Made by a program: the position numbers and the translations under genes. Below the pieces are notes generated by a model. It had not been told where the DNA came from and ran no database searches. It worked only from the letters and a program-made list of their open reading frames with translations. A DNA stretch of 64,000 nt from Cellulosilyticum sp. (GTDB lineage Bacteria; Bacillota; Clostridia; Lachnospirales; Cellulosilyticaceae), in assembly GCA_015058045.1 (NCBI GenBank), contig SVDC01000011.1, positions 25,302-89,301 on the forward strand. Direction: 5' to 3'. Of this stretch, positions 54,502-61,617 are shown one piece after another (positions within the stretch are counted from its first letter, which is position 1; each line of letters opens with the position of its first letter).

Positions 54502-55827
54502 TTACTTCGGCTTTTCATTATGACTTTCTGTTGGAATCACTGTATAGGCCAGCTGATGCATTTCATCAGATAGCTCCTTGATTTTTCTTCTGAGCATAAA
54601 AATACATGCTTCACTACTGGCCTCCTGACGAATCACATCTTCTGCAAAACATCTGCAGGTTGGTGCGCCACAAGAACCACAATCAATCTGTGGAAGCGCT
54701 TGATAGAGTTTTTCTATGTTCTCCATCATTTCTAATGCCTTTAACCGATTGGTATGAAGCGAAAAAACAGGACTTGGAAAAATCTCACATTCAAATCCAT
54801 ATGGAACCTTCACAATTGCTTCTAATAGCTTTTGATTAACAGGTCCTTTCCGTAATACTTCTTCCTTCTTATCTGCTTTGATCCATTTCCTTAACGTACT
54901 ACGACTCACATAAGGATCCTCAATGGTGAGTGCACCTCCTAAACAGCCACCCGTACATGCCATAGCTTCTATAAAGGTCATATGGTTTAACGTACCATCC
55001 TCTACTTTCTCCAAAATATTAATTACGTTCTCCATACCATCTACAGCTATATAGCCTGATATCTTATCTTCCTCAATCCCACCATTACGTGTCGCCCAAA
55101 TAATGCCTCTATGACTACTTTTCTTCGTCTGACTGGGTGTTACCTTCCCTACTAAATTCCGCATCTGCTTGTATAAATCCTGCATAGATAAAACCCCATC
55201 TACCATAGATTTTTCAATGCCCCTAGGCATACGAATCTCTGTAGCCTTTGCCGGACAAGGAGAAATGAAAAAGACACCTACCTCTTTTATATCCATCCCC
55301 TTTTTAGCATATTCCGTTTTTATATAGCGTGCGGCAAGTTCCATAGGGGAAATAATCGGTAAAATATGTGGTAATAAAGATGGAAACCGACTTTGAATGA
55401 GCCTTACAATAGCAGGACAAGCAGAAGAAATCACTGGATGAGTGAGTGTTTTCTTAAGATAAGCATAGGTCGCTTCAGAAATCACTTCTGCTGCTGTGGC
55501 TACTTCAAAATAGTCCGTAAACCCAATTTGTAGCAAGGCTTCTAAAATCCATTCAATGCCTGGTGCTTTGGGAAATTGAGCATAAAAAGATGGTGCTGGT
55601 AAAGCAATGCGATAAGTATATTTCTTCATCAGTTCTATACCATCTGTCGCCGCTTTCTTAGCACCATTTCTACAAATACGTATGCAATTTCCACAGTCTA
55701 TACATCGATCTTCTATTATTTGTGCTTTGGAGTTTCTTACACGGATTGCTTCTGTTGGACAACGTTTAATACAATCTGTGCAGCCAATACATTTACTTTT
55801 TTCAAGTGTCACAGAATGAGTATCCAT
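54502..55827 (-). CDS. [FeFe]-hydrogenase homologue without PAS domain, proton-relay cysteine replaced by alanine
   Basis: A 441-residue protein with two N-terminal 4Fe-4S motifs (C13-C23 and C42-C52), the H-cluster domain (about 72-315) and a C-terminal CGSCG-type 4Fe-4S domain (C383, C386, C391, C408). Cofactor ligands remain: C137 in SSACP (L1), C191 in SPCPAK (L2), C291 and C295 in ACTGGC (L3). The first cysteine of the canonical TSCCP is alanine A136. The same change in sensory hydrogenases such as Thermotoga maritima HydS slows catalysis. It sits between the RsbW-like and DRTGG genes, so a sensor role is likely. It has normal length and no frame damage. Confidence 0.88.
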   Translation of the reverse strand: MDTHSVTLEKSKCIGCTDCIKRCPTEAIRVRNSKAQIIEDRCIDCGNCIRICRNGAKKAATDGIELMKKYTYRIALPAPSFYAQFPKAPGIEWILEALLQIGFTDYFEVATAAEVISEATYAYLKKTLTHPVISSACPAIVRLIQSRFPSLLPHILPIISPMELAARYIKTEYAKKGMDIKEVGVFFISPCPAKATEIRMPRGIEKSMVDGVLSMQDLYKQMRNLVGKVTPSQTKKSSHRGIIWATRNGGIEEDKISGYIAVDGMENVINILEKVEDGTLNHMTFIEAMACTGGCLGGALTIEDPYVSRSTLRKWIKADKKEEVLRKGPVNQKLLEAIVKVPYGFECEIFPSPVFSLHTNRLKALEMMENIEKLYQALPQIDCGSCGAPTCRCFAEDVIRQEASSEACIFMLRRKIKELSDEMHQLAYTVIPTESHNEKPK

Positions 55828-55854
55828 GATTTACGCCCCTCTTTCTTAGCCACC

Positions 55855-56265
55855 CTATAACTGATATCCTAATAAAATCTCAGTCCCCACACCTACTATT
55901 GTTGTAATCTTTAGTTCATCACTATAACGCTTCATATTAGGTAATCCCATTCCTGCACCAAAACCTAATTCTCTAATTTTTTGAGTAGCTGTAGAATACC
56001 CTTCCTGCATGGCAAGATTAACATCTACAATACCTGGTCCCGTATCTTTTAATAAAATGCTCAAATAAGTATCTGATAAATTGACCTCAATCTTTCCTCC
56101 ATTCGCATGTAATACCATATTCATTTCTGCCTCATACATGGCAATGGCAATTCGGCGTATTAAGCTACTTTCTAGCCCAAGTTGCTTTAACGTCCGTTTC
56201 ACAGCAGCAGAAGCTTCCCCTGCTCGTAAAAAATCATCACCATCAACCATAAATTGTAAGTACAT
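55855..56265 (-). CDS. RsbW-like anti-sigma/serine kinase ATPase
   Basis: HATPase_c protein of 136 residues resembling SpoIIAB/RsbW. The N box is YEAEMNMVLHA (about 44-54), G1 DTGPGI (about 74-79) and G2 FGAGMGLPNMK (about 103-113); the ATP lid is short. Family members phosphorylate a STAS anti-anti-sigma factor and bind a sigma factor, and SpoIIE-like phosphatases reverse this. No STAS or partner sigma gene lies within the window, so its target here could be one of the DRTGG proteins or something encoded elsewhere. It follows DRTGG protein 2 by 5 bases. Confidence 0.88.
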   Translation of the reverse strand: MYLQFMVDGDDFLRAGEASAAVKRTLKQLGLESSLIRRIAIAMYEAEMNMVLHANGGKIEVNLSDTYLSILLKDTGPGIVDVNLAMQEGYSTATQKIRELGFGAGMGLPNMKRYSDELKITTIVGVGTEILLGYQL

Positions 56266-56270
56266 ACTCT

Positions 56271-56609
56271 TTATCCTTGCAAACCCGCTTCATATAATAT
56301 GCCACAAGCAGGATACAAAGGCATAAGAGTAGAAAGGAGCACAATACCCCTTTCATTTGCTAGATCAATCATATCCTGGGTTGGCTGTTTTCCTCTTACA
56401 AAGACAATGGCTTTAATGTCTAGCATCTCTGCGGTACGAATCACTTGTAAATTAATAAGCCCCGTTAAAAGTACAATTTTCTCTTTTGCAAAAGCTAAAA
56501 CATCACTCATTAGATCACAGCCACAAGCAGAATAGACCTCACTTTCTAAGTTCTCCTCCCCTGCCCATACCTGTGCGTTTAAAAGGGTTTGAATCTTTAT
56601 AAGCTCCAT
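56271..56609 (-). CDS. DRTGG-domain protein 2
   Basis: A 112-residue DRTGG-fold protein starting MELIKIQTLL with an AGGAGG ribosome site. The core reads CDLMSDVLAFAKEKIVLLTG and IKAIVFVRGKQPTQDMI; the end GILYEAGLQG aligns with the paralogue at 54061. It is followed after 5 bases by the RsbW-like ATPase gene. As with its twin, no enzymatic motif is visible and its role is probably protein or ligand binding. Serine and threonine residues in this domain could receive a phosphoryl group; that is speculation. Confidence 0.8.
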   Translation of the reverse strand: MELIKIQTLLNAQVWAGEENLESEVYSACGCDLMSDVLAFAKEKIVLLTGLINLQVIRTAEMLDIKAIVFVRGKQPTQDMIDLANERGIVLLSTLMPLYPACGILYEAGLQG

Positions 56610-56620
56610 AGTTATACCTC

Positions 56621-57739
56621 CTATCGATATACGCCTATACCTGGTAAAGTCACCTCAAAAATCCCTTCTAATGGATTCGTTTTGACTTCGACCTCACCTT
56701 TTCCTTGGAATAACTTTTTAGTTTGTTCTAAACCAATGCCTAAATGAAAACCATCTGGTTGTTGCATCATAAGTAATCTAGAATAAAGCCATGGATTAAC
56801 ACGCCATCTTGAACTTTTCAGCTCATAAATTTCATGACTCATAGGATTAGAAACTACAATCTGCTCCTCATCAATCATCACCTGAATATACTGGCCATTA
56901 TTCCAATAATTACGGTGAATGATGGCATTCGTAACGACTTCCAAAAGTCCCTCTATAGGATACTTTTTGGGCAAAATCCCCTGTATGGCCTGTTTGAATT
57001 CATCTAACATAACTTTAATATTCCCTTCAAAGCCTCTTAATTGCCCCTCATAACCTACTTCTAATACGGCTTGTGGAATAAAGTTCTGTGGCCTTTTTCC
57101 CATGAGTAGTAACCCACCATAAGTTGGTATATAGTTTTCCTTTTCAAAATCACAAGCAATAATCCCCATACTGCAAAGTAGCATCTGTTGTTGTACTGGA
57201 CTTAAATACATCTGACCGGTGTATTGCCTTACCAAATTTTCATCCAGATCCTCTAACCGGCTGCCTCTGCAAGGTACATTTTCAAAGCTGAGCATTCCAA
57301 ATTGCTGAAGCATATTGGCAATTTCATGGCGGTTTGCTTTATCTGTTGTAGAGCCTCTGCGAATATAAAAAGCCCCTGTTTGAATCATTTGATGTGGCAC
57401 TTGCATACTTTTAAAGATGGTCACAACCCCTACTTTTTTATGATTACATTCTAAAACCTCAAAATGAATCGGTACTGGCGGTGTACATCTATTAGAAATA
57501 ATTTGTTGTATGCGTTCTTCTATATGCTCTGGCACTTCATCGAGTCCTACAATGCGTCTTGTCTGATCCTCTACGCCAAAAATAATATAACCTCTTCCAC
57601 CTGGTGTATTAGCAATGGCAATCACATCTTTTACAAACTCCTTTTTTTCAGAGTCTAACTCTAGGCTTAATTTTAGTTTAAAATCTAATTTAAATCCCTC
57701 ATCATTTTTTAATAGCTGATGCAGTTTATGTAAGTTCAT
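56621..57739 (-). CDS. AlbA_2 / HATPase_c_4 regulator at the head of the hydrogenase operon
   Basis: A 372-residue protein of the putative DNA-binding AlbA_2 (Divergent AAA_4) group. The N-terminal domain (about 1-140) has the family pattern LDFKLKLSLELDSEKKEFVKDVIAIANTPGG, cited here as KEFVKDVIAIANTPGGRGYI, and YIRRGSTTDKAN. The C-terminal half contains a HATPase_c_4-like region with LLEVVTNAIIHRNYW (about 262-276) and ISNP-like VVSNPMSHE, and ends GLGIGLEQTKK-like LGIGLEQTKKLF. Such proteins are often described as transcriptional regulators related to ATP-dependent helicases. As the first gene of the operon it is a candidate autoregulator. Confidence 0.85.
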   Translation of the reverse strand: MNLHKLHQLLKNDEGFKLDFKLKLSLELDSEKKEFVKDVIAIANTPGGRGYIIFGVEDQTRRIVGLDEVPEHIEERIQQIISNRCTPPVPIHFEVLECNHKKVGVVTIFKSMQVPHQMIQTGAFYIRRGSTTDKANRHEIANMLQQFGMLSFENVPCRGSRLEDLDENLVRQYTGQMYLSPVQQQMLLCSMGIIACDFEKENYIPTYGGLLLMGKRPQNFIPQAVLEVGYEGQLRGFEGNIKVMLDEFKQAIQGILPKKYPIEGLLEVVTNAIIHRNYWNNGQYIQVMIDEEQIVVSNPMSHEIYELKSSRWRVNPWLYSRLLMMQQPDGFHLGIGLEQTKKLFQGKGEVEVKTNPLEGIFEVTLPGIGVYR

Positions 57740-57977
57740 CTTTCCCTCCTGCTTATGTCATACTTATGCTTCCTATTGTAATATATTTTTTGTTAAGTTT
57801 GTATATTCCACACTCTTTTATTTGTCTTAACCTAATGCAAGATACCTATCCTTCTATTTTGTCTATCTTCCATTTTATGCAGGAGCTCCTATCCTTTAGA
57901 CGTTTTCTCTTTCTTTTTATTTCTAGTCTTTTAACTTTTCTCATATACTAAAACTAGAAAGCTTTAAAAGGAAGAAA

Positions 57978-58604
57978 ATGCCCATGAAATCTAATCCTCC
58001 TGATTGTAGCTATTTTAGACTCTTTCATGCACTTCCTACGGCAGAAAGTTTTGATCTCTATTTAGACGATATGCTTTATACAAAGGACTTCCTTTATGAA
58101 GATTTTACACTCTATAAGCCCATTTCATTAGGCGAGCACACCCTTAAGGTCTGTCCACATAAGGAATCTGAACCTATTTATGAACGCACCTTTTGGATTA
58201 GTGAAAAAAAAATTTATACTTTAGTCCTAACTTATACACCAAACACAACCAATATACAGGGCTACTTGCTCAATGAGCCACCTAAAGCCATTCCTGAAGA
58301 ACATCTGCTCATAAGAGTAGGTAACTTTAGTCAGTGTATAACACCTCTTACCCTTCATCTTGTAGAGACTAAGCCACTCTTTAAAAAAGTACCTTTAAGG
58401 CAAACGAGTAGTTACCTGAGCTTTCTTCCTACTACTGCTGCCATTGAACTACTAGAAATAGAGAATGGTCATTTACTCACTACTACTTCTAATAATACCT
58501 TTAAAATATCACGTTATTATACACTCTATGTCATTGGCGGCATAGAAAACTATCCTTTAAAATGGGTACAGACCATTGATGGCAATTCCTTTATTCATTT
58601 TTAA
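57978..58604 (+). CDS. DUF4397 protein
   Basis: A 208-residue protein without a clear signal peptide. The N-terminus carries the DUF4397 signature YFRLFHALPTAESFDLYLDD (about 11-30) and PISLGEHTLKVCPH (about 47-60), a beta-sandwich repeat seen in exported firmicute proteins; a weak second copy may follow from about 108 (LIRVGNFSQCITPLTLHLVE). Role unknown. Monocistronic on the plus strand, divergent from the hyd operon, ending in a terminator. Clostridial relatives are common and variable in length. Confidence 0.8.
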   Translation: MPMKSNPPDCSYFRLFHALPTAESFDLYLDDMLYTKDFLYEDFTLYKPISLGEHTLKVCPHKESEPIYERTFWISEKKIYTLVLTYTPNTTNIQGYLLNEPPKAIPEEHLLIRVGNFSQCITPLTLHLVETKPLFKKVPLRQTSSYLSFLPTTAAIELLEIENGHLLTTTSNNTFKISRYYTLYVIGGIENYPLKWVQTIDGNSFIHF

Positions 58605-58617
58605 TAGGCTATAAAAC

Positions 58618-58677
58618 TAAAAGCCAGTCATATAATGTTTACATGTTTATGTCTACATTTTGTATGACTGGCCTTTT
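58618..58677 (+). terminator. Terminator after the DUF4397 gene
   Basis: AAAAGCCAGTCATA pairs with TATGACTGGCCTTTT with one bulge over a long AT-rich loop. Confidence 0.7.
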
Positions 58678-58717
58678 AAATATTAACTTTTATGAATAAT
58701 ACGCTCTACTCTTTCAC

Positions 58718-59521
58718 CTATTTCTTTTTGTAAGTCTTCTTATGAGTAGACGGTTTATTAGATTTCTTAGTTTGAGTCTTTGTATTTTTAGGACTGGCTT
58801 TCTTTCCTTGATTTTTCGCCCCTATTTTACTTGGTTTCTTTTTCTTTTGAGGCACTTGATCATGAGGCACTTGATCATGAGTCGCTTCTATTTTTGCAGT
58901 TTTCTTCGTTCTTAAAGGGGTTGCTACTCTTTGCTCCTCAGCTTTTTTCTTTTTACTAATGGAATAGCCAAATGTACCAAGTTCTTCACCTGTTTTTAAA
59001 TAACTCCCATGAGAATAAGCAATAAGACCTGTTTCATTAAGCTCAAATTTACCTTTCTCATTCATATAGCTTTCATCTACATAAACGGCCTTCACATTAG
59101 CAATAAACATATGATGTGAACCAAGCTCTTTAATTTCTACGGTTTCACAAACAATACTTACTGGACTTTCTACAATCATTGGACATTTGTAGTCCTCATC
59201 ACGTTCCATGGTTAAGCCCATCTCTGCAAATTTATCTAAATCACGCCCACTTTTAACACCGCAAAAATCTGTGGCACGAACAATATCTTCTGTTGTTAAA
59301 TTGATTACAAATACGCCTGTACGCTTAATAATATCATAAGAATGACGAGCAGGTCTTAATGAGATATAAGTCATTGGCGGATTAGTACAAATGGTTCCTG
59401 TCCAAGCCACTGTAACAATATTAGCTACCTCTTCATCTCCACAGCTTACCATTACGGCAGGAAGTGGATAGATCATATTGCCTGCCTTCCACTTTGTTTT
59501 ATGCAATTTTTGTTTACTCAT
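58718..59521 (-). CDS. Flavin reductase-like FMN protein with basic tail
   Basis: A 267-residue protein. The N-terminal 175 residues are the FMN-binding flavin reductase/split-barrel domain with IYPLPAVMVSCGDEEVANI and VAWTGTICTNPPMTYISLRP (two pieces) and SYDIIKRTGVFVINL. Clostridial relatives are thought to reduce flavins or bind FMN/NADH. From about 190 the sequence is a lysine, threonine and proline-rich tail (KKKKAEEQR, KKKKPSK, KSNKPSTHKKTYKKK), absent in most relatives. The tail contains a 15-bp tandem duplication (58849-58878). The promoter has two operator-like dyads. The ATG follows GAAAGGA at a long 14-base spacing. Confidence 0.85.
   Translation of the reverse strand: MSKQKLHKTKWKAGNMIYPLPAVMVSCGDEEVANIVTVAWTGTICTNPPMTYISLRPARHSYDIIKRTGVFVINLTTEDIVRATDFCGVKSGRDLDKFAEMGLTMERDEDYKCPMIVESPVSIVCETVEIKELGSHHMFIANVKAVYVDESYMNEKGKFELNETGLIAYSHGSYLKTGEELGTFGYSISKKKKAEEQRVATPLRTKKTAKIEATHDQVPHDQVPQKKKKPSKIGAKNQGKKASPKNTKTQTKKSNKPSTHKKTYKKK
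58849..58878 (-). repeat. 15-bp tandem duplication in the tail of the flavin reductase gene
   Basis: GAGGCACTTGATCAT occurs twice head to tail, encoding a doubled His-Asp-Gln-Val-Pro unit. The exact identity suggests a recent slippage duplication. Confidence 0.85.
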
Positions 59522-59565
59522 CTATTGATAACTGGTCCTTTCAAGTTCATTTGTTAATAGCTTTA

Positions 59566-59594
59566 ACTATACCAGTAATGGTAAGGAATTTCAA
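59566..59594 (-). promoter_or_regulatory. Sigma-A promoter of the flavin reductase gene
   Basis: The minus strand reads TTGAAA, a 17-base spacer and TATAGT, giving near-perfect housekeeping elements 45-75 bases before the start codon. Confidence 0.75.
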
Positions 59595-59618
59595 GTATAT
59601 TAAGCACCAGTAACGGTA
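59570..59618 (-). promoter_or_regulatory. Two operator-like dyads at the flavin reductase promoter
   Basis: TACCATTACTGGTA (59570-59583) is a perfect TACCA-N4-TGGTA inverted repeat lying in the spacer and touching the -10 hexamer. A second copy, TACCGTTACTGGTG on the minus strand (59605-59618), is 35 bp upstream, before the -35. The extended match CTTACCRTTACTGGT is 15 bases long in both. Binding of a dimeric repressor at the proximal copy would block RNA polymerase. Confidence 0.6.
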
Positions 59619-59756
59619 AGAGATAAGGAGAAATAAGATGGGTTTGTAGCTTTAGTAACTTTTCTCGTAGTTCATCTAGCTCTGCACTACAAGTCTTATC
59701 TAGCTCTTGAAACTCTTTAATCTCACTTATGAACTCAGGCAAATATTTCTTTGACC

Positions 59757-60808
59757 TCATAGATTTACCACACCCACTAACACTGGTACTTCCTCTCCTG
59801 ACAGATACAGATTTCTAGATGAGCCATTGAGCATTGTATCTTCAATATCAATGATCCCCTCTATCTCTAAAATTCTTGCTTCAAACTAACTAATACGAAT
59901 CACTATATCACTTTCTGACCAATTAGTTCTTAACTCACTAAAGTAATCCTTAATGACCTGATTCACTCCACTACTTACGTTTTTCCAACTGCTCTCCCTA
60001 AAAGTGAGGTGTGTGGCTAACTGTACATCTACTTGCCTTGCTGCTTCTACTGTCACTCTATGACCTATCGGTGCAATACCCAATCCTTCTCCACTATTTT
60101 GAACTGGATCAACTAACGTTTGGACCGTTTGAATCAAATCGACTGATGGGATATTATTTGTTTTATCAAGCAACTGTAGCTTAACAGTTCCTCCACCATT
60201 CCATGCAGGATAAACCTTGACTTGACCAACGCCATCAATACTACCTATCTTCTTTTTATAATCAGCTATATTCCCTCCAAAGGCTTCTTTTTCAAAACTA
60301 TTGAAATATCTGCATCTTAATGTATCATCTTGCTCCCTATTTGCACCAAAAAGCACCACTTCACCTAAAACTGCTGAATTAATGTTCTCTACTGCATCAA
60401 TATTAATTAAATTACCATCATAACGGCTTCCAATTACACCACTTTGCTCACATTTGAGTAAATATACACCATCTTGCACCAACTCGGTGACAATATACAC
60501 CAATTCTTCCTTTCCCCATCTTGAACCAATAGGTACTGCATTATCAAAATAACCTTCTCTAATGGCATTAGTCGCTCCTTCCTATAAATACCACGCTCTG
60601 CACATCTTCTTTCAAGATATTCACCATAGGATGTGTCTGCAAATACTCGCTTTTCTAGTTCATCACTATAAAGGTATGCCTCATATAATTCAGCTACACA
60701 TGGTGCTATGGCATCAAATAAAAAAGAGCCTTCACTAGCATCTACATTAGTGTCGACTCGTTGTAACGCCCTATTTAAAAGGCTTTCATATGTGATTGTA
60801 TTAGACAT
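59757..60808 (-). pseudogene. Phage baseplate protein XkdT/J-like, broken by frameshift and stop
   Basis: Contractile-tail baseplate J-like gene. Its span equals 350.7 codons, close to the usual 350 or so. The 5' part reads NTITYESLLNRALQRV and CAERGIYRKE, after which the frame is lost at about 60575 by what appears to be a one-base deletion (GAG-GCG-ACT to GAGCGACT); the other frame then continues TNAIREGYFDNAVPIGSR and on to ESDIVIRIS. A TAG at 59886-59888 interrupts that frame, yet homologous sequence continues in phase (EARILEIEGIIDIEDTML, NLYLSGEEVPVLVGVVNL) to the TGA at 59757. Two independent lesions mark it as a pseudogene. Confidence 0.85.
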
Positions 60809-61112
60809 TAATTGTTACCTCTCCAAATATTCTTTCTGCTGTAAACGAAATGTGTAAAGTATCATTAATTAGATTTATTTCATATCCTTGCCCAATGAGT
60901 TCATCTAAATCTTGTCCATAATCCCATGAATAAATAGGATAGGTGTATCTAGATGTAAGTAATGCCTTATAGATCCACATCTTAAGCGCTGCTTTACCTT
61001 CTAAAATTTTACCTGTTAAGGTGTTGTTACCAAAATCAAATTCGTACTCTTTATAAGTTGTTATTGGTTTTATTTCACCTAATTCACTTCTCATAAAAGG
61101 AAATAAACTCAT
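60801..61112 (-). pseudogene. Phage XkdS-like tail protein (DUF2634) with internal deletion
   Basis: A 103-residue frame of the DUF2634 family, normally about 130-140 residues. The N-terminal YKEYEFDFGNNTLTGKILEG and KAALKMWIYKALLTSRYTYP align well, as does IYSWDYGQDLDELIGQGYE. The sequence then jumps directly to INDTLHISFTAERIFGEVTI, so about 30 residues of the central helical region (where the family reads near VNPYI) are missing in frame. It still overlaps xkdT by 8 bases. Reading frame is open, but the fold is probably lost. The DUF2634 call comes from flanking order and the conserved ends. Confidence 0.75.
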
Positions 61113-61363
61113 AATTTCACCACCTTACAAAGAATGATGTATTTCTGCTTATTTGATGTCGGAACCATAGCCAAGGTATCGCTCTTATTAAATTCTTTTA
61201 CATTCTCATTTACCATTAAATCCTCTCTATCTAAAAAAAGCTCACCAATGCTGATGGATAAAGGATTGGTATTTACGACCTTTCCTATCATTACAGCTGA
61301 TGAGCTACTATTTTTGTTTTGTTCTTTTATTATGTTCAAAATTCCGTTGTAGGGATTATTAAT
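61109..61363 (-). pseudogene. Phage XkdR-like tail protein (DUF2577) with ATT at the start position
   Basis: Small tail protein, 84 codons to the stop. The natural start by similarity is at 61363, INNPYNGILNIIKEQN, immediately after the excellent ribosome site GAGGTGAT; but the codon there is ATT. Downstream TTG (61339) is the only alternative start and has no ribosome site. The core VMIGKVVNTNPLSISIGELF and DREDLMVNENV match DUF2577, though it is slightly shorter than usual (about 100-110). It overlaps xkdS by 4 bases, the ancestral tail order. It is probably decayed by loss of the start codon. Confidence 0.65.
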
Positions 61364-61390
61364 AGGATCACCTCAATTGTCAGAATATTA

Positions 61391-61419
61391 TTGATTTTTT
61401 AATATCTAGTTTATATACT
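61391..61419 (+). promoter_or_regulatory. Sigma-A promoter of the small inserted gene
   Basis: TTGATT, a 17-base spacer and TATACT lie 37 bases upstream of the 50-aa ORF on the plus strand. Confidence 0.7.
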
Positions 61420-61455
61420 ATTCTAAGTAAAATAAATCTAGAAAGGGGAATTGAT

Positions 61456-61608
61456 ATGGACTTAACTTCACCAAGTGGTCTAGGTGGCATAATGGCTATA
61501 TTTACGATTATCTATTTTATTATTTGCTTAGCACTCATAGGACTAACCTTTTATGTATTAATCTTAGCAATTAAAGCTTTGAAAATTTACATAAAAAAGA
61601 ACTCATAA
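61456..61608 (+). CDS. Small membrane protein inserted among phage tail genes (50 aa)
   Basis: I do not recognise this protein. It runs against the direction of all surrounding phage genes. AAAGGGG lies 5-6 bases before the ATG. The sequence begins MDLTSPSGLGG and then has one or two hydrophobic helices (about 13-40; IIYFIICLALIGLTFYVLIL) and a basic end (KALKIYIKKNS), consistent with a small inner-membrane peptide. It has its own promoter and terminator, so it is an independent transcription unit of the moron type, inserted between xkdR and xkdQ where related phages have no gap. Confidence 0.65.
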   Translation: MDLTSPSGLGGIMAIFTIIYFIICLALIGLTFYVLILAIKALKIYIKKNS

Positions 61609-61617
61609 CTCAGTATC

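Larger units (their letters stand above)
59563..59760 (-). pseudogene. Truncated 5' part of phage tail gene xkdU (DUF2313)
   Basis: The first roughly 45 codons resemble the N-terminus of XkdU/YqcA tail proteins (KYLPEFISEIKEFQELDKTC, AELDELREKLLKL). The remainder of the frame runs into the promoter of the flavin reductase gene and has no phage similarity; XkdU is normally about 190-200 residues. Its ATG overlaps the xkdT stop as ATGA. A deletion has therefore joined this gene to chromosomal sequence near 59630-59650. The product, if any, is non-functional. Confidence 0.7.

Noticed and set aside
54502..55827. Considered as a truncated pseudogene of hydA
   Set aside because: Domains are complete in order, the frame is open from a good ribosome site, H-cluster ligands are kept and a C-terminal 4Fe-4S domain is present that hydA lacks; it is a separate family.
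57766..57951. Plus-strand frame of 61 codons, hydrophobic
   Set aside because: No ribosome site at the ATG and no family resemblance; it fills the AT-rich divergent promoter gap between the AlbA_2 and DUF4397 genes. Hydrophobicity follows from T-rich codons.
59563..59640. 3' part of the xkdU-like frame as coding sequence
   Set aside because: This part contains the promoter and operator of the flavin reductase gene and shows no XkdU similarity; the open frame there is fortuitous.
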